Notes under the pieces: model-generated
The model's database searches: none
Told to the model about the DNA's origin: nothing
Seen by the model: the letters and a program-made list of their open reading frames with translations, nothing else
IMG/VR virus record: IMGVR_UViG_3300023097_000004
Coordinates: 1-58,417 of that record
Length of the DNA stretch: 58,417 nucleotides
Reading direction: 5' to 3' (one strand)
DNA from: a virus
Shown here: piece after piece, positions 1-7,967 of the stretch
Layout: every line of letters starts with the position of its first letter
Position numbering within the stretch: position 1 is the first letter of the stretch
Position numbers and translations under genes: made by a program

Positions 1-369
1 ATGCAGCAGCTTGAAAAGATGGGTGTAGAATCCAAGAAGGTATCTACAGATCGATCTAATGAGCCATGGCGTAACCTTATGGACGTAATGTATGACGGTA
101 GATTAATTGCAGCACATCGAGAATTACTAGTAGATGAATTGCTAGGTTTAACAGTTCTACCGAACGGTAAAGTTGATCATCCTAGATTAGGTTCTAAAGA
201 TGAGGCTGATGCATTAGCATGTGCAGTTTTTGGAGCCGTAGAGCAGGGCGGTAGAGAAAATGAGGATGGAGAACAAGCTTTTTATAAGAAAGCTGAGATT
301 TTTATGGGTCCTCGCGTAGAATTACCAATAGGTATGTCCCATACTTTGATGATGCCGGAACAATTTTAA
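1..369 (+). CDS. Terminase large subunit, C-terminal fragment (cut by window start)
   Basis: This is the 3' end of a packaging motor gene whose start lies outside the window. The visible 122 residues match the C-terminal nuclease part of terminase large subunits: a NEPW segment near residue 20, H-R-E-L-L near 40, and the K-V-D-H-P...S-K-D-E-A-D-A-L-A segment near 58-73, which is where the last acidic residues and the helix after them sit in this family. It is directly upstream of the portal gene, the usual order. Walker motifs are not visible, so the call rests on the C-terminal signature and on synteny. Confidence 0.85.
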   Translation: MQQLEKMGVESKKVSTDRSNEPWRNLMDVMYDGRLIAAHRELLVDELLGLTVLPNGKVDHPRLGSKDEADALACAVFGAVEQGGRENEDGEQAFYKKAEIFMGPRVELPIGMSHTLMMPEQF

Positions 370-413
370 GTTTCTCCTGCCGATAGTTTAAAAAGCTAAC
401 GGCAGGAGGAATT
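369..413 (+). promoter_or_regulatory. CCGATA promoter candidate inside an SD-sequestering hairpin (portal)
   Basis: CTCCTGCCG (374-382) and CGGCAGGAG (400-408) form a perfect 9-bp inverted repeat. It extends outward to 369/413 with two G-U pairs and so covers the Shine-Dalgarno AGGAGG of the portal gene. The 5' arm contains CCGATA (380-385), the shared -10-like motif. RNA started about 7 nt after the motif would lack the 5' arm and leave the SD free. Read-through RNA from terminase would fold the hairpin. The hairpin is seen; the promoter role is inferred. Confidence 0.55.
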
Positions 414-417
414 AACA

Positions 418-2223
418 ATGGCAAGAGATGATATGGCAACTCCGAAACCACGTTCTATGGTTCAAGTAGGTTTCGATGATAATATGCCATTCACAGAACC
501 TTATAATGGTTCTCACCTGGTGCATAAGCACTCAGAGGTTACAGTTCAGCAACTTGTAAGAATGCGACGCACAGATGGCCAGGCTAGAGCCCTCTATCGT
601 TTGGTGACGTTGCCGATTCGTGCTGCCCTACAAACAGCGACATTTGTACCAGCTCAGATTGAAGAGGGTGGAGAATCTGAAGCTGAGTTTATTGAGCAAC
701 TATTCACATTACCGCCTAATGCTGGTGGAATGAGTGTTCCTCTTACTCGTGTTATTGCTCAGATGCTTCAAGCAGTATTCGATGGATACTCACCGTTTGA
801 AATGGTTTTCTGGCAGCCTAAGACTGGTCCATTGAAGAATAAGTGGACATTGAAGAAGCTTAATTACCTTCCCGCAGATACAGTTAAGTTCCTGGTAACC
901 GAGGATGGTAGCTTCGATGGATTCAGGCAGGTAACTCAGAAGCCTGGCGGAAAGATTCTTGATGTAAAGATTCCTAGAGAGGCTTGCGTATATTATGCAG
1001 CTCAAGAGGAAGAGAATAAGTTCTATGGTCTAAGCTATTTCGAATCAGCTTACTACCATTATGATAAGAAGGTAAAGCTTTACTACTTAATGCACCTTGC
1101 AGCTCAGCGTTCAGCAGTAGGTACTCGTGTTGGTACTGTTCCTGAGGATCATGATCCAGCAGAGCTTTCAGCATTCCGTCAGGGTATTTCTGATATCGGT
1201 GTAGCTCAGTGGATGACAAAGCCCGAGAATTATCTTGTAGAGCTTCTAAAAGAGACAGGTAATTTCGATTTCCTTTCATATATCAACCATCATAACTCTC
1301 AGATGTCTAAGTCTATTCTTGCTGCATTCTTTGATGAGAATCAGGGCACAGGTGGAGATGCATCACTTGTAGACTTTGGTAAGCAGACTGACTCATTGTT
1401 TGTAATGATGCTTCAGACTATTATGACAGAAATTGCATCTATCATTAACCACTACATCATTCCTCGATTCATCGATTGGAACTTCAAATCAGGTAAGTAC
1501 CCTGAATTTCGCTGGGGTCCATTCACAGATGATGATAAGGATGCTATCCAGGAAATCTTCAAGGCAATCGCTGGTATCCAGGGTGGAAACTTCACACCTG
1601 AATTTGCTCGTGAGATTGAGAAGAAGATTTCAGATCAGCTAGGTCTTGAAATTGACTACGAGACTATCGAAAGGGAAGAGGATGAACTTGAGCAGGCTGA
1701 GGCAGTAGATCCTACTGGCCAGATTTCACCTGCTGGGGAGGTATCACCTGCTGATACTATTCCAACAGATATGCTTCCTGAAGGTTTCACTCTAAGCCAT
1801 TTAAATGATATGGGGTTGGTTGAATTGGCTGGAATCCGTAAAGTTAATTCACAGGAAGGTGTTCGCCGTTACGGATTACCTATTGGAACACCTTTAGGTA
1901 CAGGCCAAGGTGGAGCACCGCAGCCACGTAGTTCAACTAGAGCACCTGCTGATGGATCATATGCTAAGTCATCAGATCCACGAGTAAGCCAAGGTACAGC
2001 AGGAGATCCAGCACCTAAGGGTGAGAATGCTACAAGCAATTCTGCTGTATTGAGAATTCTATCTAGTCCTAAGCTTCCAGGAGTTAAGCTTCTGGTATAT
2101 GCAGATGGAACAGTTCAATTCCAATTCTCTAATGGTACCAAGTCATTGCGTAAGAAGTTTGATTGGAAGAAGTTCCAGAGTACAGGCTGGGGCGTAAGCA
2201 AGAAGGAAAAGGGTGTTAAGTAA
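418..2223 (+). CDS. Portal protein
   Basis: 601-residue protein directly after terminase and before the protease, the position of the portal ring that threads DNA into the capsid and anchors the neck. The central part (about 90-420) looks like the SPP1 gp6/phage-portal (DUF935-like) class: F-D-G-Y-S-P-F-E-M-V-F near 120, a long helical stem region, and W-G-P-F-T-D-D-D near 370. The C-terminal 100 residues are a low-complexity Pro/Thr/Ser linker followed by a basic segment (about 545-601) that may be a separate small domain. The start has a strong AGGAGG 8 nt upstream. Function is assigned by family resemblance plus order. Confidence 0.88.
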   Translation: MARDDMATPKPRSMVQVGFDDNMPFTEPYNGSHLVHKHSEVTVQQLVRMRRTDGQARALYRLVTLPIRAALQTATFVPAQIEEGGESEAEFIEQLFTLPPNAGGMSVPLTRVIAQMLQAVFDGYSPFEMVFWQPKTGPLKNKWTLKKLNYLPADTVKFLVTEDGSFDGFRQVTQKPGGKILDVKIPREACVYYAAQEEENKFYGLSYFESAYYHYDKKVKLYYLMHLAAQRSAVGTRVGTVPEDHDPAELSAFRQGISDIGVAQWMTKPENYLVELLKETGNFDFLSYINHHNSQMSKSILAAFFDENQGTGGDASLVDFGKQTDSLFVMMLQTIMTEIASIINHYIIPRFIDWNFKSGKYPEFRWGPFTDDDKDAIQEIFKAIAGIQGGNFTPEFAREIEKKISDQLGLEIDYETIEREEDELEQAEAVDPTGQISPAGEVSPADTIPTDMLPEGFTLSHLNDMGLVELAGIRKVNSQEGVRRYGLPIGTPLGTGQGGAPQPRSSTRAPADGSYAKSSDPRVSQGTAGDPAPKGENATSNSAVLRILSSPKLPGVKLLVYADGTVQFQFSNGTKSLRKKFDWKKFQSTGWGVSKKEKGVK

Positions 2224-2226
2224 GTT

Positions 2227-2517
2227 ATGAATCAGTTCACACAAGAGTTTCGTGATGCTCTGGTGGAACTTGGTGCAAAAGGTTGGACACCTAACCCAGA
2301 GGCCAAGGAGCCCGAGTTTGTTAAGTTTGCTGGTAAAGAGTTGAAGCCAGGAAAGTATGGAAGAGCTAAAGGATATGCTAAGGCATTTCTTATAGTTGAT
2401 TCTGATGGTTTAACTTATTACCAGAATAAGCATGGAGACGTAAGCAAAAGGCTTACTGAGAAGGCATTCCTTACTCACTGGGATGCTGGAATGTCAACTT
2501 ATTTGGGAGAAATTTAA
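2227..2517 (+). CDS. Hypothetical protein between portal and protease
   Basis: 96 residues starting 3 nt after the portal stop, so probably translationally coupled; no strong SD of its own is visible. It is rich in Lys, Gly and aromatic residues with no membrane segment or Cys motif. I do not recognise the family. Its place in the head operon suggests a head-related or accessory structural role, but nothing in the sequence proves this. Confidence 0.6.
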   Translation: MNQFTQEFRDALVELGAKGWTPNPEAKEPEFVKFAGKELKPGKYGRAKGYAKAFLIVDSDGLTYYQNKHGDVSKRLTEKAFLTHWDAGMSTYLGEI

Positions 2518-2523
2518 ATTCTG

Positions 2524-2551
2524 CCGATGATATCTATTGTTATGACAATGG
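2524..2551 (+). promoter_or_regulatory. CCGATG promoter candidate and small hairpin before protease
   Basis: CCGATG (2524-2529), preceded by G, lies 29 nt before the protease start codon. Downstream, CTATTGT and ACAATGG (2534-2551, one G-U pair, loop TATG) form a hairpin just before the SD GGAGG. Unlike several other sites, the hairpin lies wholly after the expected transcription start. Confidence 0.4.
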
Positions 2552-2557
2552 AGGTAT

Positions 2558-3700
2558 ATGGTGAGCGATCTAGTAATTATTCCTAGTAAGGATTCTGTAG
2601 CTTACGATGAGATGGATGAAGCTCGTATTGAGCTATCTCGCAAGAGTACAGGAACCTTATTCAGGAAGCATATCCTATCTAAGGGTGATCTGATTCATCC
2701 TGCAACAGGTAAGAAGATTAAGATTGATGATGCTTTCGTAAAGCAGTTGAAGAGTAACTTCGATAATAAGGTATGCCCTATCGTTCAAGTACCTCTTGCT
2801 AACGACTCTAACCAGCATGTAGAAGATCCTGATCGTAATGTTGGAGAAGTAATTGACGTAGAGATCAGTGGTGACAAGGTATATGCAGTTATTGATGCAC
2901 GTAAGTCTGTAGATAATTTCAAGAACAAGACTTACATTGGTGCCTCTGCAATGCTTTCACTTGACTACACAGATACTTCAACAGGTAAGAAGTCTGGTCC
3001 TACATTATGTCATGTTGCGGTTACTAATAGACCGTACATTACTAATTTAGAGGATTATGAAGAAATAGTTAAAGCATCAGCCGATAATTCAGAAGAGGCG
3101 GTTCTACTAACTGAACCGGTTGAAACTGTTGTAAACGACGATTCCGGTTCAGAGAACGAACCAGAGGTAGAGGAGCACAAAACAATGACTAAGGAAGAGC
3201 TTATTGCAGCTCTGAAGGATGAGCACAGCATTGATGTTGTAGCTCTTCAGGCTGAGGCAGCTAAGCCAGCCGCTACCGACTCAACTGCCGAGCTTTCAAA
3301 CAGGCTTGTAGCAGCTCTAACAGATGCAGGTGTTGTAAAGCTATCCGCTGATGACACTTCTGCCCCTGTTGAGCAGGTTGTTGGTGCTGTAGTAGAGCTA
3401 GCTAGCGATAACGTAAAGCTAACTAACCGAATTGATGCTCTTGAGCTATCAAATCGTGAGAAGGATGCCAAGGCTGAAGTTAAGGCTAAGGTAGCTGAAG
3501 GATTTATTGACCCTGCTAGCGCAGATGCAATGATCGAGCTTTACATGAGTAATACTGATCTATATAACAAGCTTCTACCAGCCGAGCCAAAGGTTAATCT
3601 AAGTGGCCAGGCTGTAGGTACTTCAACTGATGCTGAAGATTCAAAGGTAGAGCTAGATGTAAACGCTGAAGTAGCCCGTCTAAGCGCTCTAGGCGTCTAA
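2558..3700 (+). CDS. Capsid maturation protease fused to scaffold
   Basis: 380 residues. The first about 170 residues resemble phage Mu gpI-type prohead proteases: G-D-L-I-H-P near 45 and P-L-A-N-D-S-N-Q-H-V-E-D-P-D-R-N-V-G-E-V near 80-100, then I-G-A-S-A-M-L-S near 127-135 and an H-V-A-V-T-N-R-P segment near 150. From about 180 on it is acidic and then helical and Lys/Glu/Ala-rich, typical of a scaffold. The order portal, protease/scaffold, decoration, capsid matches the lambda B-C-Nu3-D-E arrangement. Catalytic residues cannot be assigned with certainty from sequence alone. Confidence 0.8.
   Translation: MVSDLVIIPSKDSVAYDEMDEARIELSRKSTGTLFRKHILSKGDLIHPATGKKIKIDDAFVKQLKSNFDNKVCPIVQVPLANDSNQHVEDPDRNVGEVIDVEISGDKVYAVIDARKSVDNFKNKTYIGASAMLSLDYTDTSTGKKSGPTLCHVAVTNRPYITNLEDYEEIVKASADNSEEAVLLTEPVETVVNDDSGSENEPEVEEHKTMTKEELIAALKDEHSIDVVALQAEAAKPAATDSTAELSNRLVAALTDAGVVKLSADDTSAPVEQVVGAVVELASDNVKLTNRIDALELSNREKDAKAEVKAKVAEGFIDPASADAMIELYMSNTDLYNKLLPAEPKVNLSGQAVGTSTDAEDSKVELDVNAEVARLSALGV
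3185..3700 (+). CDS. Nested scaffolding protein (internal in-frame start)
   Basis: An in-frame ATG at 3185 follows an AGGAG at 3171-3175 (9-nt spacing) and sits exactly where the protease domain ends and the helical, acidic scaffold-like part begins. Translation from here would give a 171-residue scaffold, as with lambda Nu3 inside gene C. The product is inferred from the internal ribosome-binding site and the domain boundary. Confidence 0.55.
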   Translation: MTKEELIAALKDEHSIDVVALQAEAAKPAATDSTAELSNRLVAALTDAGVVKLSADDTSAPVEQVVGAVVELASDNVKLTNRIDALELSNREKDAKAEVKAKVAEGFIDPASADAMIELYMSNTDLYNKLLPAEPKVNLSGQAVGTSTDAEDSKVELDVNAEVARLSALGV

Positions 3701-3731
3701 AGAAATTATAATAGAGAGAGGTTGATTAGAC

Positions 3732-4124
3732 ATGGCAACGGATTCTTTTGAGAAGATTCCTTCACCAGGTTACAGTAGCCCTACCCATTCATATGCTCCA
3801 ACTGAGATTCTTTACTCAGCAGTTGGTCTGCGTCAGAAGGGTGTGACACTAGCTGCTAACCAGGGAATTCTTCCAGCAGGTACAGTTCTAGCACAGCATT
3901 CAACAACTAAGCGCTATCACGTATACAACAACGCTGGTTCTAACGGACTAGATACTGCTGTAGGCGTATTGCGTCGTGCCGCTGATACTCGTACAGGCGA
4001 GCAGCAGGGTAATATCGTAATCAGTGGAGCCCTAAAGCTCTCACTTGTTTCAGGTGCAGATGCTTCCGCTATCACTGACCTTAACGCACGTACTAGTGCA
4101 GCAATGGGAACATTCGTATTCTAG
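3732..4124 (+). CDS. Head decoration protein (lambda gpD-like)
   Basis: 130 residues between the protease/scaffold and the major capsid gene. The segment A-N-Q-G-I-L-P-A-G-T-V-L-A (about 41-53) followed by a Y-H-V-Y turn and a V-G-V-L strand is the typical start of gpD-like trimeric capsid-stabilising proteins. Start codon preceded by GAGAGAGG. A terminator follows at once, which would allow this gene and the capsid gene to be expressed at different levels. Confidence 0.78.
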   Translation: MATDSFEKIPSPGYSSPTHSYAPTEILYSAVGLRQKGVTLAANQGILPAGTVLAQHSTTKRYHVYNNAGSNGLDTAVGVLRRAADTRTGEQQGNIVISGALKLSLVSGADASAITDLNARTSAAMGTFVF

Positions 4125-4142
4125 TATATGCTTTACAAATTT

Positions 4143-4166
4143 GGAGCCTTTCGAGGCTCCTTTTTT
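4143..4166 (+). terminator. Intrinsic terminator after decoration gene
   Basis: GGAGCC-TTTCGA-GGCTCC stem-loop followed by six T residues, 19 nt after the stop codon. It ends the portal-protease-decoration unit, so the capsid gene needs its own promoter or read-through. Confidence 0.85.
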
Positions 4167-4216
4167 GTTATCTAGAATTAGTTGTTTATGTTTTCTTACT
4201 TTCAAAAGAAAACTTG

Positions 4217-4350
4217 CCGATACTTAAATTAGACACAGACCAACTGGAAGAGCCAAAGTAATGGCGGTGCAGGTCGGGCCTCTTTGAGGTCGCTACTTAT
4301 TTTTTTGGGAAAGCAAAAACTGCGGCCCCTAATTAAAAAGGAGACTCAAA
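4217..4350 (+). promoter_or_regulatory. Major capsid leader: CCGATA motif and terminator-like hairpin
   Basis: CCGATA at 4217-4222 is preceded by TTG and lies about 130 nt before the capsid start. Within the leader, AAGTA (4256-4260) pairs with TACTT (4294-4298), GCG (4264) with CGC (4291), and an inner GCCTC/GAGGT hairpin closes on TTT. Eight T residues follow (4300-4307). This looks like a second terminator or an attenuator inside the 5' leader of the most abundant virion protein. No gene is visible in the leader. Confidence 0.5.
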
Positions 4351-5373
4351 GTGCCAGATATTAGTCTATTGGAGCCTTTGGTTCTATTGGGCGTCGTAGA
4401 AAAGCTACCCGCCGCTCAGAACATGATTCTGATGAATAGTACACCAAAGCGCCAGGTACCAACACAGACATTCTCATGGGACATCATTCGTGGTTCTCGT
4501 ATGATGGCAAAGCCAAACGTTCCTAACTCTGAAGCCCACATGGTAGGTCGTCTAGGCCGCGAGCAGGCAAGTGCTAGCTTGCTATACGTTCGTGAGAAGA
4601 AGGTTTTCGAGCCTACTACTCTAATGTGGCTACGTGAGGTTGGAACTGTAAACGGTAAGGTTAATGCAGAGCGTGAAGTTGTTCGTGAGCTTCAGGACCT
4701 AAACAGCCGTATCGATGCATTCGTAGAGTACACTCTATGGAAGGCAATTGGTGGTAACCTAGTTCTTGACTTCCCAGATGTTCAGGCAAGTATTGATTAC
4801 AAGTTCCCAGCAGATCACAAGGTTAACGCAACTACTGCATGGGCAACTGCTTCACCATCTGATATTATTGAAGATGTTCAGGCATGGCGTAAGCTTATCC
4901 TGAACCATGGTCGTGTAAACGCAAACAAGGCTTATGCTACACAGAAGACTCTTGACCGCATTATGCACAGCTTCGCAGCTAACGCAGATGTAAACGGATC
5001 TCTTGTACTACAGGCTGGTGGAGCGCTACTATCTGACCGTCTGAAGGATGCATACGTAGCTACAGGTACTCTACCAGGATTCCTAGGACTTGACTGGACT
5101 GCTGTAGAGCATGTATACGAGGCTGATAACGGTGATGAAATCGGATACCTAGCAGATGACACAATCATCCTTGGTAACTTCGACACTAACCGCCCAGTTG
5201 AACTTGTTGAAGGTCCAACTGCCGACTTCAGCGCACCTGCTAACTTCATTGGTCGTTTCTCAAAGAGCTGGACTGAGCCAGACCCTTCAGGTCGTCAGAT
5301 CCTAATTGAGTACAACTTCCTACCGATTGTTACTCGTCCTGAGCAGTTCGTAATTGCAGACGTAACTCCTTAA
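4351..5373 (+). CDS. Major capsid protein
   Basis: 340 residues, GTG start with AGGAG 8 nt upstream. Position after the decoration gene and overall character fit the lambda gpE class (Phage_cap_E) of HK97-fold capsid proteins: an early T-F-S-W-D region near 50, a long helical segment with W-K-A-I-G near 130, and a C-terminal P-D-P-S-G-R-Q-I-L-I-E-Y segment near 310-325 close to the P-loop region. Flanked by its own leader and a strong terminator, which fits very high expression. Confidence 0.85.
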   Translation: MPDISLLEPLVLLGVVEKLPAAQNMILMNSTPKRQVPTQTFSWDIIRGSRMMAKPNVPNSEAHMVGRLGREQASASLLYVREKKVFEPTTLMWLREVGTVNGKVNAEREVVRELQDLNSRIDAFVEYTLWKAIGGNLVLDFPDVQASIDYKFPADHKVNATTAWATASPSDIIEDVQAWRKLILNHGRVNANKAYATQKTLDRIMHSFAANADVNGSLVLQAGGALLSDRLKDAYVATGTLPGFLGLDWTAVEHVYEADNGDEIGYLADDTIILGNFDTNRPVELVEGPTADFSAPANFIGRFSKSWTEPDPSGRQILIEYNFLPIVTRPEQFVIADVTP

Positions 5374-5390
5374 TCTGCCTGATCCATCTT

Positions 5391-5425
5391 GAAGCCACCC
5401 AGTATTGCACTGGGTGGCTTCTTGC
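5391..5425 (+). terminator. Strong terminator after capsid gene
   Basis: GAAGCCACCCAGT (5391-5403) and ACTGGGTGGCTTC (5409-5421) form a perfect 13-bp stem with loop ATTGC, followed by TTGCTGT. It lies 18 nt after the capsid stop codon. Confidence 0.85.
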
Positions 5426-5450
5426 TGTAGTATGAGTATAAGAAATCTAC

Positions 5451-5492
5451 GCACAGTAGTTGTTGGATACATGATTCACCCTGTGCTACACT
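5451..5492 (+). promoter_or_regulatory. Sigma70-like promoter with flanking inverted repeat
   Basis: TTGGAT (5463-5468), an 18-nt spacer and TACACT (5487-5492) with an extended TGC before the -10. GCACAG (5451-5456) and CTGTGC (5481-5486) form a 6-bp inverted repeat enclosing the -35 and spacer. Drives the metallophosphoesterase gene 48 nt downstream. Confidence 0.5.
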
Positions 5493-5540
5493 AACTTAAG
5501 CTGCTCGATTATTACGGGCGCTCACATTAAGGAATAAACT

Positions 5541-6854
5541 TTGTCACAACCTACCGAATGGACTGATGAAAACAAGAATAAGCTTCTTCAGTGTTCAACT
5601 GTGGAGGACTTTGAACTTGCTTTTCCAGGCCGAAATGTTGAAACACTAAAGCGCCGTCAGCGTGAATTTAGAAATCTTCTGGATACTCACTTAGAAGAAA
5701 TTGATAAAATTGCTGAGCAAGGAAGTATTTCTCTTACTGGCGATACTGGTGTAATTAAGACTGGTGCTGTACCTGAGCCTATTACTGACTGGACAGATAC
5801 TATCAAGCTGTGGGGTCTTGACCCTGAGCAGTTTGAAGTAATTCAGCCCGTAACGATGAAGGCTTGGGGGAAGCCAGGAGAGTTCAGATATAGCTACGCT
5901 GCTAGAATCCAAAAGAAGGAGGAAGTAGCTAAGCCTATTGAAGATACTCTTGACATTGCAGGGTGGCGCGAAACCCTAAAGGCTATGTCTAGTAATCCTG
6001 CCAGTAAGATTTATAATGGAACTGGGCTTACTTATACCATCCTGGTAGCAGATCCTCAGATCGGTAAGCCAGGTACTCAAGAGGCTCTAGCTAACTGGTC
6101 AAACGGTATCGAGGGTCATTCAGATAGGATTCGCAATCTTATCGATTCAGGAATGCCTATTGATGGTATTGCTCTTGCCTTCATGGGTGATGAGCATGAG
6201 GGTGCTGTAGGTAACTACTCATCTCAGCCTTATGAAGTTGAAATGGGGTACTCAAAGCAGATCGAGCTAGATTTTGATATGCGAGTATGGAGTATCAGGC
6301 AGCTTCTAGGTTTTAATCTACCTATGCAGATTTCTTCTGTACCATCTAACCATGGTGAGCATACTCGTTTCGGATCTAATAAGGTTCTCACTAGTATCTA
6401 TGATAACAGCTCTACTATGGTAGCTAGCCTGGCCAAGAAGGTATTTGAAGGTACTCACGTCAATGATCTACTAACGTGGCACATTGCAGAGGATCGTCAG
6501 GATACTAACCTAGACCTTAGTGGTATTAAGGCTAACTTTACTCATGGACACATTGCTCATGGTTCTGGTACTAAGACTGGTGGAATCAGTTCTAAGAATG
6601 CTATCGAGAAGCAAATTCTTGGCAGGTTCGAAGAGATTGGTAATACTGAACTATTCTTTACAGCTCATTATCATCACTTCAATACATTAGAGGATCGTGG
6701 ACGTACCTTCTTCGGTTGCCCAGCCCTTGAAGCTGAGAAGTCAAGTAGGTGGTTCTATGATGGATCTGGTGTATGGTCAAGGCCAGGTATGCTAGGTATG
6801 GCTGTAGGGTCTGCTGCTGGTGATCGTGGATGGACTGAGCTTTCTGTAATCTGA
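5541..6854 (+). CDS. Calcineurin-like metallophosphoesterase with N-terminal helical domain
   Basis: 437 residues, TTG start with AAGGAA upstream. The C-terminal two thirds carry metallophosphoesterase motifs in order: A-D-P-Q-I-G-K (about 172), M-G-D-E-H-E-G (about 215, the GD-x-H-E type), S-N-H-G-E-H (about 272, the GNH-type position), H-G-H-I-A-H (about 336) and T-A-H-Y-H-H (about 375). The N-terminal 60 residues look like a small helix-turn-helix (T-V-E-D-F-E-L-A-F-P-G-R-N). Substrate unknown; DNA-repair-type phosphoesterases are close relatives. It is set between capsid and neck genes but has its own terminator and promoter. A second, shorter phosphoesterase lies at 33.0 kb. Confidence 0.75.
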   Translation: MSQPTEWTDENKNKLLQCSTVEDFELAFPGRNVETLKRRQREFRNLLDTHLEEIDKIAEQGSISLTGDTGVIKTGAVPEPITDWTDTIKLWGLDPEQFEVIQPVTMKAWGKPGEFRYSYAARIQKKEEVAKPIEDTLDIAGWRETLKAMSSNPASKIYNGTGLTYTILVADPQIGKPGTQEALANWSNGIEGHSDRIRNLIDSGMPIDGIALAFMGDEHEGAVGNYSSQPYEVEMGYSKQIELDFDMRVWSIRQLLGFNLPMQISSVPSNHGEHTRFGSNKVLTSIYDNSSTMVASLAKKVFEGTHVNDLLTWHIAEDRQDTNLDLSGIKANFTHGHIAHGSGTKTGGISSKNAIEKQILGRFEEIGNTELFFTAHYHHFNTLEDRGRTFFGCPALEAEKSSRWFYDGSGVWSRPGMLGMAVGSAAGDRGWTELSVI

Positions 6855-6859
6855 TAGAA

Positions 6860-6897
6860 TTGTTCAGTTTTCTTAAGTAGTTCTCAAAACTGAACAA
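6860..6897 (+). terminator. 12-bp perfect hairpin after the phosphoesterase gene
   Basis: TTGTTCAGTTTT (6860-6871) and AAAACTGAACAA (6886-6897) pair perfectly around a 14-nt loop, 5 nt after the stop codon. There is no clear U tract after the stem, so this may be a 3'-end stabiliser rather than a classical terminator. Confidence 0.5.
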
Positions 6898-6929
6898 GTA
6901 CACTGTTGACTATATAAGCCATAAATGAA

Positions 6930-6998
6930 CCGATTAACTTAATAGTAAGCAGTGTATAATAGCCGGGCGCTTACGAGCGTTCCGGCTATTTTCTTTAT
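6930..6998 (+). promoter_or_regulatory. Terminator hairpin overlapping a TATAAT promoter, with upstream CCGATT
   Basis: A perfect TATAAT (6955-6960) overlaps the 5' arm of a stem AATAGCCGG (6958-6966)/CCGGCTATT (6982-6990), with an inner CGCT-TACG-AGCG helix and a following TTCTTT. RNA arriving from upstream would terminate here. RNA started at TATAAT would begin inside the 5' arm and escape. CCGATT at 6930-6935 lies further upstream. No good -35 was found for TATAAT. Confidence 0.55.
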
Positions 6999-7026
6999 TA
7001 GGCAGGTCACGGTGGAGGTTCAGGGT

Positions 7027-7404
7027 GTGCTAGATGCAATTGGTCCATGGATCGGTACAATCGGTCCTTTGCCTTTGCTATTCATTGCGCTTGCTCGTGG
7101 TTGGCTATTAACGCCAGCCGGTATGCAAAAGGCATTCGAGTCGCAAGAGGCTAGAATTCAAGAAGCTAAAGCTAACGCTGATGCAAGAATTGCAGATGCC
7201 AAAGAGCGTGAGAGAGAATGGAAGATTAAGGCAGATGAAACTCTCGCTATTGTGCAGTTACAGGGAAAGCAGCTTGACGTGGTAACCGAATTAGGGGAGA
7301 CCTCAGTTAAACTGCTTGAGGCAGTTCACGGCAGATATAATGGCGTAGCTGAAGAGCAGAAGGTTCGCACAACTCACGTAGTGCGTCCAGGCAGGGAGGG
7401 ATAG
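7027..7404 (+). CDS. Membrane-anchored coiled-coil protein
   Basis: About 125 residues. The GTG at 7027 is chosen because GGTGGAGG ends 8 nt upstream; an in-frame ATG at 6952 lies inside the terminator hairpin and has no SD. An N-terminal hydrophobic segment (about 5-28, G-P-L-P-L-L-F-I-A-L-A-R-G-W-L-L) is followed by a long Ala/Glu/Lys-rich coiled coil. First of three small adjacent genes (7027, 7407, 7605) that look membrane-linked. I do not recognise a specific function; such trios occur between head and tail genes in actinobacteriophages. Confidence 0.6.
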   Translation: MLDAIGPWIGTIGPLPLLFIALARGWLLTPAGMQKAFESQEARIQEAKANADARIADAKEREREWKIKADETLAIVQLQGKQLDVVTELGETSVKLLEAVHGRYNGVAEEQKVRTTHVVRPGREG

Positions 7405-7406
7405 AA

Positions 7407-7592
7407 ATGACTATCCACAATGAGGACGAAAAGCGTGGCGAGGATCTTGATGAGATCCAGCACAGAATAGAACAAGCTAAGAAATCTACTAGTGAGCGCT
7501 CAGAGAAGGTTGACGATTTAACTAGTAGATTCAGGGAACTTAGGCGAAAGAATCACTTTAGGCTTATGCTAGAAGAGATTTTTAATGAGTAG
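7407..7592 (+). CDS. Small charged coiled-coil protein
   Basis: 61 residues, start 2 nt after the previous stop with AGGGAGGG upstream. Almost entirely charged residues and heptad-like leucines (D-E-I-Q-H-R-I-E-Q-A-K-K), so probably a short coiled coil. No known family recognised. Likely cotranslated with its membrane neighbours. Confidence 0.55.
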   Translation: MTIHNEDEKRGEDLDEIQHRIEQAKKSTSERSEKVDDLTSRFRELRRKNHFRLMLEEIFNE

Positions 7593-7604
7593 GGGGAGGC
7601 AACA

Positions 7605-7967
7605 ATGATAGAGCTATGGGGCGATATTGGCTTCCTTGTCTTTACTGCATGTTCAATGGTTTTCACTTTGCTCTTCTTGACTCTATCAAGATGGTATAAG
7701 TCATTTACCGCTACATTAATTGCGATTTATATGGTAGGTGTAGTATTTCTATGCACTTATTTATCACTTCGTATTTGGGATATTGAGGTACCAGGAGTTG
7801 AATGGGTAAGGCTTACCATGTTCTGGGTACTGGGTATTTCAATGCTGACTGCGGTTATTGGATTCCTAGAAGTACAATTTGGTAAGCGCGGAGCAGGAAT
7901 TAGGAAGCGTTTAGCGAAGAGATATTCCGATGTAAGAAATAGCGATAACGCTGAAGTAGAGAGGTAG
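7605..7967 (+). CDS. Small multi-spanning membrane protein
   Basis: 120 residues with three hydrophobic segments (about 7-28, 36-58, 70-90) and a basic, soluble tail. Start preceded by AGGGGGAGG. Acts in the host membrane by prediction; role unknown. It could be a holin-like or superinfection-related protein, but its place in the neck region is against assigning lysis. Confidence 0.6.
   Translation: MIELWGDIGFLVFTACSMVFTLLFLTLSRWYKSFTATLIAIYMVGVVFLCTYLSLRIWDIEVPGVEWVRLTMFWVLGISMLTAVIGFLEVQFGKRGAGIRKRLAKRYSDVRNSDNAEVER

Noticed and set aside
6906-6935. Sigma70 promoter TTGACT with a -10 at 6929
   Set aside because: At 17 nt spacing the -10 would be ACCGAT, which does not fit TANNNT. The CCGATT or the TATAAT at 6955 are better candidates.
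7605-7967. Holin
   Set aside because: It is a small membrane protein but lies in the neck region, far from the lysis-like position after the tail fibre; the 26712 gene is a better candidate.
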